Source of the DNA: Treponema sp.
GTDB lineage: Bacteria > Spirochaetota > Spirochaetia > Treponematales > Breznakiellaceae
DNA length: 5,392 nucleotides
Reading direction: 5' to 3'
NCBI GenBank assembly: GCA_031255875.1
Contig: JAIRRR010000123.1
Span: 1-5,392, forward strand
Each line of letters starts with the position of its first letter. Positions within the stretch are counted from its first letter, which is position 1. The notes under the pieces were generated by a model that was not told the origin of the DNA, did no database searches, and worked only from the letters and a program-made list of their open reading frames with translations. Shown here piece after piece: positions 1 to 5,392 of the stretch. The position numbers and the translations under genes were made by a program.

Positions 1-607
1 CTGGACCTCCGAAGCAATTCCCTCCGCCCTGATTTTTGAGGACAACCGCCTCCTGAGCAACGTCAACCACGTCGTGATAGGCGAAGGCTACGGCATCTCC
101 AGCGGAGTCCGCTTCTACCGCACCACCCTTGAAAAAATCAACCACGATAACGACCACTTTTTCGCGCCGGTCCGCATAGGTTTCTGGTACTGGAACACCC
201 TGGAAAACCGCATGATCGACACAAGGCTTGTCGGCATCACCGAAGAGGAAATGACGCCGGCTTTCTTTGGCGGTACCGGCAAGATGGAGATGTTCTACGG
301 CGAGCGGAAAACCTACCGGTTCACGAACGGCGACGGAAAGCCGGTTGCCAATACGAGCGTCAGGCTGGCAACGGCGGAGGACGGCTACAGCCAGACGCGG
401 CAAACGGACGCGGACGGCAGGGCGGCCTTCGACATTTTGTCCGTGCGGCACTTCAAATTCGGCAACAGCCTGGAGCACGGCGGGGTTGCCGGAACGCCGG
501 GGCGGACCGATTACCGGCAGTATATTTTTAGCGCGGACGGCTACCGGTCCTACAGTATTTCCGCGCTGGAGATGGAGGCCAGGAACAGCTTTACGCTGTC
601 CGAATGA
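1..607 (+). CDS. Hypothetical protein, 5'-truncated, with a C-terminal carboxypeptidase-regulatory/Ig-like domain
   Basis: The frame is open from the left edge (first full codon at position 2, reading WTSEAIPSAL...) to a TGA at 605-607, so about 201 C-terminal residues are visible and the true start lies outside the window. A GTG at 74 could start a shorter ORF, but the upstream residues look like ordinary protein, so I treat the gene as cut by the edge. The first ~100 visible residues are rich in aromatic residues and match no family I know. From about residue 105 the pattern GKPVANTSVRL...TDADGRAAFDIL...YIFSADGYRSYSIS is typical of a carboxypeptidase-regulatory-like or Ig-like beta-sandwich, usually found in surface or periplasmic proteins. 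No catalytic motif is visible. It converges on the minus-strand rluD-like gene with only 5 bp between the stops. Function unknown; the domain resemblance is an inference from sequence pattern. Confidence 0.75.
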   Translation, partial: WTSEAIPSALIFEDNRLLSNVNHVVIGEGYGISSGVRFYRTTLEKINHDNDHFFAPVRIGFWYWNTLENRMIDTRLVGITEEEMTPAFFGGTGKMEMFYGERKTYRFTNGDGKPVANTSVRLATAEDGYSQTRQTDADGRAAFDILSVRHFKFGNSLEHGGVAGTPGRTDYRQYIFSADGYRSYSISALEMEARNSFTLSE

Positions 608-612
608 CCGCG

Positions 613-1557
613 TCAGCGGAAGCCGCGCAGGAAGGCGGTGAAACGCGGCGGGAGAGGGGCGCTGAACGTGCGGAGCGGCGGCGTTTCCGGCAGCGGGCCG
701 GGGACGGCGACGGACAGGCTTTTCGCGTGCAGCATCAGAGTCGCGCCGGGAAAGCGGGCGTCGCCGCGTCCGTAGACCGGGTCCCCGAGTATCGGGCAGC
801 CCAGGTATTTAAGGTGAACCCTGATCTGGTGCGTCCTCCCGGTGCGGGGCTTGAGCAGCAGCAGCGAATACCCCCCCAGCTCCCTGACAACTTTGTAATG
901 GGTAAGGGCGCTCCTGCCCCCGCCCGCCGATACGGCGAAGCGTTTCCTGTCCCGGCTGTCCCTGGCTATGCGCGCGTCTATTTTCCCCCGGGGTTCCGGG
1001 GGCGAACCCCGCACGACTGCGGCATATATCTTCCTTGCCTGCCTCTCCTTGAACTGCGCGGACAGGAAGGCCAGGGCCTCGTCGTCATAAGCGGCGATTA
1101 TTACCCCGGATGTATCCTTGTCCAGGCGGTGCGCGATCCCCAGCCGCCTGTTCAGGAAAGGCCCGTGCTCCCGCGTTTCTTCCGCCTTCCGGCCCTGCCT
1201 CAGCCGCCTTCCGAGCAGGGCGTTTGCCAGGGTGCCGGAATGGTTCCCCGCGCCCGGGTGGACCACCATGCCCTGGGCCTTGTTCACCACTACCACCCGG
1301 GAATCTTCGTAAATTATGTCAAGGGGGATATCCTCGGGCAGGAGTATCTCCGGTTCGGGATCGGGCCAGGCCAGTTCCAGAAAATCGCCGGGTTTTACAA
1401 GGCGGGAAACCTTGGCCTCTTTCCCGTTTACCGCCGCCCTGAGTTTCTTTGCCTTGATCTGGGAACGGGAAAACAGGCGGAGGTATTCGGCAATGTAACG
1501 GTCGAGCCGCAGATCTCCGGGAACGCCGCAGGGCACGGGCCCCGAATAGTTTTGCAT
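613..1557 (-). CDS. rluD: RluA/RluD-family 23S rRNA pseudouridine synthase
   Basis: A 314-residue protein that isomerises uridine to pseudouridine in RNA, most likely in 23S rRNA. An N-terminal S4 RNA-binding domain spans about residues 15-62 (LRLDRYIAEYL...AAVNGKEAKVSRLVKPGD). The catalytic domain follows, with the family signature HRLDKDTSG at 143-151 and the catalytic aspartate at D146. KPRTGRTHQIRVHL (236-249) and GDPVYG (258-263) are the conserved C-terminal motifs. The length and the S4 domain fit RluD or RluC rather than the shorter RluA, but the exact target uridines (1911/1915/1917 for E. coli RluD) cannot be told from sequence alone. The ATG at 1557 directly follows the TGA of the upstream gene (1560-1558), so translation probably depends on coupling; only a weak G-run (1566-1570) precedes it. 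It is the last gene of the operon and ends 5 bp from the convergent neighbour. The family is certain; the RluD assignment is less so. Confidence 0.93.
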   Translation of the reverse strand: MQNYSGPVPCGVPGDLRLDRYIAEYLRLFSRSQIKAKKLRAAVNGKEAKVSRLVKPGDFLELAWPDPEPEILLPEDIPLDIIYEDSRVVVVNKAQGMVVHPGAGNHSGTLANALLGRRLRQGRKAEETREHGPFLNRRLGIAHRLDKDTSGVIIAAYDDEALAFLSAQFKERQARKIYAAVVRGSPPEPRGKIDARIARDSRDRKRFAVSAGGGRSALTHYKVVRELGGYSLLLLKPRTGRTHQIRVHLKYLGCPILGDPVYGRGDARFPGATLMLHAKSLSVAVPGPLPETPPLRTFSAPLPPRFTAFLRGFR

Positions 1558-2190
1558 TCAGGGCGCCCCCGCCGGGGCAGCTTCGGAAACGCCGTTGCCC
1601 GCGCCGGCTTCGCCATTGGCGGGGCTGTCCGGAGCGCCGTCTCCCCCGGCCTCCCCGCCGGCAGGGCTGTCCGGAGCGCCGTCTCCTCCGGCCTCCCCGC
1701 CGGCCCCGGCAGGCATCGGGGTACGGGTGATAATGGCCTCCCCCGGGGCCAGGCGGGCCGCGTCCCGGGCCGCCCTGTTCCGTTTTACCCTGACAATAAT
1801 ATGATCCACCAGGGCCGCCAGTATCGATCCGCCTATGGCGCAGGCGAGGGTTATCTTGTACTCGTCCTTGGTCATGTTGATCGCCCCTGCCGACTTGACC
1901 GGCCAGGGGGCGTAGCGGGTATCCCAGCCATGCTGGGAACTCCGGTACAGATCCATCCCCGTGGAGGCAAACCAGTACGTAAACGGGAACGAACCGAACA
2001 TGATGATGTCAAAGCGGCGCAAGTCGAGCGCCCATTGGGGAAATTCCGTTTTCGGTTTCGGGGCCGGGGTTACCGCCAGGGTTGTAATCCTGATGTTTTC
2101 CGTATCTGTCTGGGAGTAAGCGTTAAAGGCGGAAAACATAAAGAGGGCAAAGCAGAAAAACAGAAACCGCTTTTTAAAAGAAGACTTCAT
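1558..2190 (-). CDS. Hypothetical exported/membrane protein with repetitive Gly/Ala/Pro C-terminal tail
   Basis: A 210-residue protein I do not recognise. It starts MKSSFKKRF followed by a strongly hydrophobic stretch (FLFFCFALFMFSAF, residues 9-22) and AYSQ, which reads as a Sec signal peptide probably cut near residue 26. The Cys at 13 lies inside the hydrophobic core, so a lipoprotein is unlikely. Residues 50-100 are rich in Trp, Phe and Tyr (FGSFPFTYWFAS, HGWDTRYAPWPV) and form the most protein-like core. A second hydrophobic segment at about 112-134 (ITLACAIGGSILAALVDHII) is a likely membrane helix, followed by a basic stretch (RVKRNRAARDAAR). The last ~50 residues are low complexity: two copies of a 14-residue unit (GGEAGGDGAPDSPA) and a degenerate third. 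The start overlaps the yggS stop by 4 bp (ATGA), and the stop abuts the rluD ATG. Its position in the operon supports it being a real gene. Role unknown; perhaps an envelope protein. Confidence 0.82.
   Translation of the reverse strand: MKSSFKKRFLFFCFALFMFSAFNAYSQTDTENIRITTLAVTPAPKPKTEFPQWALDLRRFDIIMFGSFPFTYWFASTGMDLYRSSQHGWDTRYAPWPVKSAGAINMTKDEYKITLACAIGGSILAALVDHIIVRVKRNRAARDAARLAPGEAIITRTPMPAGAGGEAGGDGAPDSPAGGEAGGDGAPDSPANGEAGAGNGVSEAAPAGAP
1618..1701 (-). repeat. Two tandem 42-bp in-frame repeats in the hypothetical gene
   Basis: Positions 1618-1659 and 1660-1701 are direct tandem copies that differ at only two bases. Each encodes the 14-residue unit GGEAGGDGAPDSPA (protein residues 164-177 and 178-191), and a partial third unit (NGEAG) follows. 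Because 42 is a multiple of 3, gain or loss of a unit keeps the reading frame. The near identity suggests a recent duplication or slippage event. Confidence 0.9.
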
Positions 2191-2912
2191 TTCCCGCGCC
2201 CCCCGAAAATAGCGGTGCCGATTCTGACCAGGGTGGAACCCTCTTCGATGGCGGTCTCGAAATCCCCGGACATGCCCATGGAAAGGCAGGACCAGTCCGC
2301 TTCCGGGAAGCGGGCCATGAGCCTGCCCTGGAGCGCGTTCAGGGAACGGAAGGCGCGGCGTACCGCGGCAAGGCCGCCCGTTAAAGGCGCCATGATCATG
2401 AGCCCGCGCGCCGCAAGGCCCGGCGTGGCGAGCAGCTTTTCCGCGCCGTGTAAAAGCGCGTCTTCGTCGCGGTAACCGGACTTTGTTTCCTCGCCCGCGT
2501 TGAGTTCCAGGAGCACTCCCAGGGGGGAAAGGCCCTGCGCAGCCCGGGCCCGGGCGGATTTCCCCAGTTCGGCGATGAGCTCGTCCCGGTCAACAGACTG
2601 GACGCAGTCGAAGAGGGAAACGGCGGCCTTCGCCTTGTTCCGCTGGAGCGATCCTATCATGTGGAGCTCCGCCCCGGGATGGCCTGCCCTGAAAGCGCCC
2701 AGGTCCGGGAATTTCGCGGCGGCTTCCTGGACGCGGCTTTCCCCGAAAAGGCCGAGCCCGGCTTTCCACGCCGCCTCGACCGCCCCGGCCGGGTGGAACT
2801 TGGACACGCCCATAAGGCGCACTTCCTCTGTTTTTCTGCCGGAACGCGCGCAGGCGGCGTCGATACGCTCCCTGACAGACGCAATCGCGGAGGCGATGCC
2901 CTCAGCCGCCAC
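2187..2912 (-). CDS. yggS: YggS/PROSC family pyridoxal phosphate homeostasis protein
   Basis: A PLP-binding, single-domain TIM-barrel protein (fold type III, like the alanine racemase N-terminal domain) that buffers cytosolic PLP and has no known catalytic activity. Numbering from the GTG at 2912 (241 residues; E. coli YggS has 234), the PLP lysine is K38 in LMGVSKFHP. FGESRVQE (56-63), HMIGSLQRNKAK (84-95), LELNAGEETKSGY, SMGMSGDFETAI (211-222) and the phosphate-binding RIGTAIFG (230-237) all match the family in order. FGES replaces the more common FGEN. Start choice: the frame also has a TTG at 2930, but the GTG has a GGGGA six bases upstream, fits the family N-terminus better, and reduces the overlap with ksgA from 29 to 11 bp. 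It shares ATGA with the next gene downstream. Identity is certain; the start is moderately sure. Confidence 0.95.
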   Translation of the reverse strand: MAAEGIASAIASVRERIDAACARSGRKTEEVRLMGVSKFHPAGAVEAAWKAGLGLFGESRVQEAAAKFPDLGAFRAGHPGAELHMIGSLQRNKAKAAVSLFDCVQSVDRDELIAELGKSARARAAQGLSPLGVLLELNAGEETKSGYRDEDALLHGAEKLLATPGLAARGLMIMAPLTGGLAAVRRAFRSLNALQGRLMARFPEADWSCLSMGMSGDFETAIEEGSTLVRIGTAIFGGRGK

Positions 2913-3804
2913 GGCGATTCCCCGTTCCAAGCAGCCTTTCCAGCGCCCCGGCCAGGGCGCCCAGCTCCCCCGCGCCGAAGCGCTCCGGCCTTTCCCCGCC
3001 GTTTATCCCGGCCGACGCCAGCGCCTCTTCGGCAATCTCCCGCGCGGAGGCCCCCGCCGCGGCCCGGACGCCGGATTCCTCGATAAAAGTTTTCAGGGTG
3101 TTCCTGAGCGTCTTCCTGCGCGAGGAAAAGAGGCGGCGCACCAGGGGGAAAAAACAGCCGGGATACGGGACGGCTTCCCCGCCGGGAACAAGATCGAGCC
3201 TTACCCCCTGGGAATCCACCCGGGGCTCGGGGTAAAAAGAGGCCCCCTTTAATACCGGGAGAAGGGTGACGCGGTACGACGAGGCGCAGAGCAGCGAAAA
3301 GGAGGAATAGTCCTTTGATCCCGGTTTCGCGGCCATGCGCCGGGCGACCTCTTTCTGCACAGTAACTACCATCCGCTTAAAATATTTTTTCCGCTCGATA
3401 AAATCCGCAAGCAGGGCGGCCCCTGCATTATACGGCAAATTCCCGAAAAGGTAATCCCCGGCCTCGCGGCTTTCCGGCCAGGTTTTAAGGGCGTCCCCCT
3501 CGATCAGCGTGAAACCCGGGTATGCGCCGAAAAATTCCCTTAAGACCGCGCAAAAACCCCTGTCAATCTCGAAAGCCGTAACCAGCGCCCCCCTTTCCAG
3601 AAGCCCCGCAGTCATGGCCCCTATGCCCGGCCCTATTTCCCAAACCGCGTCCCCCCTCCCCGCCTCCAGGGCGTCCAGGAGCCTCCTGCGGGCATCGCCG
3701 TTGATCAGAAAATTCTGGCCGTACATCTTCCTCATCCCGAGCTTGCGGCTTTCCAGAAACTGCCTTAGATCCCGGGGGGAGTCGTAGTTAAGAAAAGGGA
3801 TCAA
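2902..3804 (-). CDS. ksgA: 16S rRNA (adenine1518-N6/adenine1519-N6)-dimethyltransferase
   Basis: Uses S-adenosylmethionine to dimethylate two adjacent adenines in the 3'-terminal helix 45 of 16S rRNA (A1518 and A1519 in E. coli), a late step and checkpoint in small-subunit assembly. Numbering from the TTG at 3804 (300 residues): KMYGQNFLIN (26-35) is the family N-terminal motif; EIGPGIG (56-62) is SAM-binding motif I; FEID holds the ribose-binding acidic residue (E79); GDAL is at 103-106; NLPYN (122-126) is the catalytic motif IV; and VQKEVARRMAAKPGSKDY and FYPEPRVDS (190-198) follow as in KsgA/Dim1 proteins. The rest is the small helical C-terminal domain. The frame extends to a TTG at 3825, but the TTG at 3804 has GGAG at an 8-base spacing and gives an N-terminus like other long KsgA proteins; the ATG at 3735 would cut close to the GQNFL motif. 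It overlaps the comEC 3' end by 17 bp and yggS by 11 bp. Loss of KsgA is a known route to kasugamycin resistance. Confidence 0.95.
   Translation of the reverse strand: MIPFLNYDSPRDLRQFLESRKLGMRKMYGQNFLINGDARRRLLDALEAGRGDAVWEIGPGIGAMTAGLLERGALVTAFEIDRGFCAVLREFFGAYPGFTLIEGDALKTWPESREAGDYLFGNLPYNAGAALLADFIERKKYFKRMVVTVQKEVARRMAAKPGSKDYSSFSLLCASSYRVTLLPVLKGASFYPEPRVDSQGVRLDLVPGGEAVPYPGCFFPLVRRLFSSRRKTLRNTLKTFIEESGVRAAAGASAREIAEEALASAGINGGERPERFGAGELGALAGALERLLGTGNRRGG
2919..2923 (-). promoter_or_regulatory. Probable ribosome binding site for yggS (supports GTG start)
   Basis: On the minus strand GGGGA lies six bases upstream of the GTG at 2912, inside the 3' end of ksgA. It is a partial Shine-Dalgarno match and favours this start over the TTG at 2930, which itself has only an AAAGG further upstream. 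Confidence 0.4.
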
Positions 3805-5290
3805 GCCTGTTTCTCCGGGCGGCAAGGCGGCTGCCGAGCAAATGCGCCGCGCAGGCGGCCAGGGCCGACAGGAAAATCACCGGCAGGGCGGCCGATATCC
3901 GGAGCGGGGGTATGCGGGCGGCGGCTCCCACAAGGCTTTCCAGGGCCAGGTAAAGCAGGGACAGCGCCCGGTCAGCGGCTTCCCCCAGGACCGGGACCAG
4001 AGACAGGAAGGGTTCGGCCATGCTCGCAAGCATAAAAAGCGTGGTAAGCGGCACGATTACCAGCCCGGCGAAAACGCCCGAAACCTGGACAAGCCCGAAG
4101 AAAGCGGCGGTCACCGGAGAGGTGGCGGCGAACGCGCCTATCGACGCGGAAAGGGGCTGCGACAGCAGTTCGGGCAGCGCGCCCCTGAACAAGCCGTGAA
4201 GAGCCTCGCCGGTAAAAAGAATGCCCGCCAGAGCCAGATAGGAGAGGATGAAGGAAAGGGAATCCCCGGAAGAAGGCCAGATGAGGAGCTGGAGCAAAAA
4301 GGCCGAGGCAAGTAGAAAGGACGCCTTCCTGGGGAAGGCCCCGAGCAGCGACAGGGCGCCCAGGATGTACATGATCGCCGAGCGGGCCAGGGAGGGCTGG
4401 ACCCCCACAAGGAAAACATAGGCGATGATAAACAGCGCCCCGGTCACCGCGGCGGCCCTGAGGCCCAGGGGCTTTCTCAGGAAAAAGGCCAGGATCGCGG
4501 AAACAATCGCCAGGTGCATTCCCGAAAGGGCCAGCACATGGGCGCAGCCGGCGTTCTTATAGGATTGGGCGAGCTGCGTGTCAAGATTGTCCCTCATGCC
4601 CAAAAGCAGGGCCATGGAGAGGCCGCCCCATTTACGGCGCGAAAACTTTTCCGCCAGTTTCAAGCGCAGCGTCGTCCGGAATCGTTCCAGGGCCGGGGCC
4701 TCCTCCGTTATATGCACGGCCCGGGCGCGGAAAAGCGGCCCTTCCCTTCCCCCCAGCAGATCCCCTTCAACATAGATCCCGCTCCCCCTGCCGAAGGATC
4801 TGAGTCCCGCAAGCGCCTCGTCCGGGAAGAAAACCGCGACACCCCCCCGGGCCGAAACGCGCAGGCCGCCTTTCCCCCGGACGTATTCCAGCTCGATCTT
4901 CCCCATGCCCCGGCCGTCCGCGACCAGCCGGGGGTCCTCGCTGAGCTTTCCCGCGATACCGGCGATCCGCTCCCCGGCCAGGCCCAGCCTCGTCCCGGCC
5001 GAGGCGGCAATGCGGGCGCCGGCCCCCAGAAAGAGGCCGGCCCCCAGGAAACCGAGGCAGACCGCGAATCTTCCGGACAGCCGCCGCGCACCGGCCCCTA
5101 TGCAGGCGGCGGGAAGCGAGCCCAGGGCCCGGCAAAAGGAGATAAGGGCCGTAAGCAGGGCGGCTGCGGCCAGCAAGGGCACGGCCCAGGGGAGGCCCCG
5201 CCCCGTAAGGATGGGCGGAAGATAGTAAAGGCAGACGGCGCCCGATACGGCAAAGAAAAGAGGGGGGATTTTAGAAATTTTTCTTACCAT
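3788..5290 (-). CDS. comEC: ComEC/Rec2-family DNA uptake channel, short form without metallo-beta-lactamase domain
   Basis: An inner-membrane protein of the family that carries single-stranded DNA into the cytoplasm in natural transformation. It has 500 residues. Two or three hydrophobic segments lie at about 9-95, then a soluble region at about 100-200 (GKLSEDPRLVADG...GIYVEGDLLG...FRARAVHI) that resembles the OB-fold DUF4131 part of ComEC. The competence domain follows from about 220, with AGCAHVLALSGMHLAIV (247-263), PSLARSAIM (299-307) and DSLSFILSYLALAGI (343-357), the hallmark motifs, and multiple membrane helices to residue 485. The protein ends RLAARRNRLDPFS, with no C-terminal metallo-beta-lactamase-like domain (no HxHxDH), so it is clearly shorter than B. 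subtilis ComEC (~770). The ATG at 5290 overlaps the upstream gene by 7 bp (ATGGTAA); no good Shine-Dalgarno is close, so coupling is likely. Whether this organism is transformable is not shown here. Confidence 0.92.
   Translation of the reverse strand: MVRKISKIPPLFFAVSGAVCLYYLPPILTGRGLPWAVPLLAAAALLTALISFCRALGSLPAACIGAGARRLSGRFAVCLGFLGAGLFLGAGARIAASAGTRLGLAGERIAGIAGKLSEDPRLVADGRGMGKIELEYVRGKGGLRVSARGGVAVFFPDEALAGLRSFGRGSGIYVEGDLLGGREGPLFRARAVHITEEAPALERFRTTLRLKLAEKFSRRKWGGLSMALLLGMRDNLDTQLAQSYKNAGCAHVLALSGMHLAIVSAILAFFLRKPLGLRAAAVTGALFIIAYVFLVGVQPSLARSAIMYILGALSLLGAFPRKASFLLASAFLLQLLIWPSSGDSLSFILSYLALAGILFTGEALHGLFRGALPELLSQPLSASIGAFAATSPVTAAFFGLVQVSGVFAGLVIVPLTTLFMLASMAEPFLSLVPVLGEAADRALSLLYLALESLVGAAARIPPLRISAALPVIFLSALAACAAHLLGSRLAARRNRLDPFS
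3813..3816 (-). promoter_or_regulatory. Probable ribosome binding site for ksgA (supports TTG start at 3804)
   Basis: GGAG on the minus strand with an 8-base spacer to the TTG at 3804. It lies in the last codons of comEC. No comparable site precedes the upstream TTG at 3825, so it decides the start in favour of 3804. Confidence 0.5.
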
Positions 5291-5392
5291 TTGAGACGGA
5301 CCAGGGCCTCCCTCGCGGCTTTCTGTATGTGTTCAGGATAGGGCAGGCTGCCGGCAGCCATTAAATGCTCAAAGGCAGCTTTATCGCCCAGC
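5284..5392 (-). CDS. C-terminal fragment of a probable HEAT-repeat protein, cut by the window edge
   Basis: On the minus strand a frame runs from the right edge (first full codon at 5391) to a TAA at 5286-5284, giving 35 residues: LGDKAAFEHLMAAGSLPYPE, then HIQKAAREALVRLKW. The pattern LGD..A...L......P.......AREAL.RL is that of a HEAT or PBS-lyase HEAT-like repeat, in which two helices are joined by a turn. The stop overlaps the comEC start by 7 bp, as expected for the preceding gene of the same operon. With only one repeat visible, the family call is an inference; that it is coding is well supported by the overlap pattern and by the residue composition. Confidence 0.65.
   Translation of the reverse strand, partial: LGDKAAFEHLMAAGSLPYPEHIQKAAREALVRLKW

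Noticed and set aside
608..619. Short hairpin CCGC-gtca-GCGG between the convergent genes, considered as a bidirectional terminator.
   Set aside because: The stem is only 4 bp and there is no T run on either strand.
867..873. A run of seven C residues within rluD, considered as a phase-variable tract.
   Set aside because: Seven bases is short for slippage-driven switching, rluD is a housekeeping gene, and the frame is intact.
985..1002. A perfect 7-bp inverted repeat with a 4-base loop (CCCCCGG-GGTT-CCGGGGG), considered as a terminator or regulatory hairpin.
   Set aside because: It lies inside rluD, encoding the ordinary PPEPRG stretch of the protein, and lacks a T tract on the minus strand. 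In GC-rich coding DNA such a palindrome is likely by chance.
604..2475. A 623-codon open frame on the + strand that starts at the ATGA overlapping the stop of the first gene.
   Set aside because: It lies opposite rluD, the hypothetical gene and part of yggS. Its translation is Arg/Gly/Pro-rich with no recognisable motif, while the minus strand carries family signatures (HRLDKDTSG, SMGMSGDFE). Long antisense frames are expected in GC-rich DNA.
2500..3252. A 250-codon + strand open frame opposite yggS and ksgA.
   Set aside because: No family pattern, and it spans the junction of two clearly identified minus-strand genes.
4514..5341. A 275-codon + strand open frame opposite comEC.
   Set aside because: Composition is Arg/Gly/Pro/Gln-rich without domains; the minus strand has the conserved ComEC motifs and membrane helices. 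A shadow frame.

Overview
The window is GC-rich (roughly 60% or more by eye) and almost entirely coding. It looks like chromosomal housekeeping DNA from a bacterium. The KsgA N-terminus (a YDSP...FLESRKLGMRK stretch before the GQNFL motif), a ComEC without a nuclease domain and the gene order suggest a spirochaete of the Treponema type, perhaps a GC-rich gut or environmental lineage. That is recollection of family sequences, not a search, and I hold it only moderately. There are no RNA genes, mobile elements, CRISPR arrays or phage genes.

Layout: at the left edge (1-607, + strand) is the 3' part of an unrecognised gene whose C-terminal half resembles a carboxypeptidase-regulatory or Ig-like beta-sandwich. 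It converges on a tightly packed minus-strand operon that fills the rest of the window. In transcription order (right to left) the operon reads: end of a probable HEAT-repeat protein (5284-5392, cut by the edge); comEC (3788-5290); ksgA (2902-3804); yggS, the PLP-homeostasis gene (2187-2912); a small Treponema-like exported or membrane hypothetical with a repetitive Gly/Ala/Pro tail (1558-2190); and an RluA/RluD-family pseudouridine synthase gene (613-1557).

Every junction in the operon is an overlap or a direct abutment: 7 bp, 17 bp, 11 bp, 4 bp (ATGA) and 0 bp (TGA directly followed by ATG). No internal promoter or terminator could fit between genes without lying inside coding sequence, so the genes are probably co-transcribed and translationally coupled. 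The promoter must lie beyond position 5392. ksgA and yggS appear to use TTG and GTG starts.

Functionally, two genes modify rRNA (KsgA on 16S rRNA, the RluD-like enzyme probably on 23S rRNA), one keeps pyridoxal phosphate in balance, one is a membrane channel for DNA uptake, and two (HEAT fragment, hypothetical) are of unknown role. I did not find a convincing new system. The most interesting points are the domain-reduced ComEC, the repeat-bearing hypothetical protein, and the fully coupled gene string.
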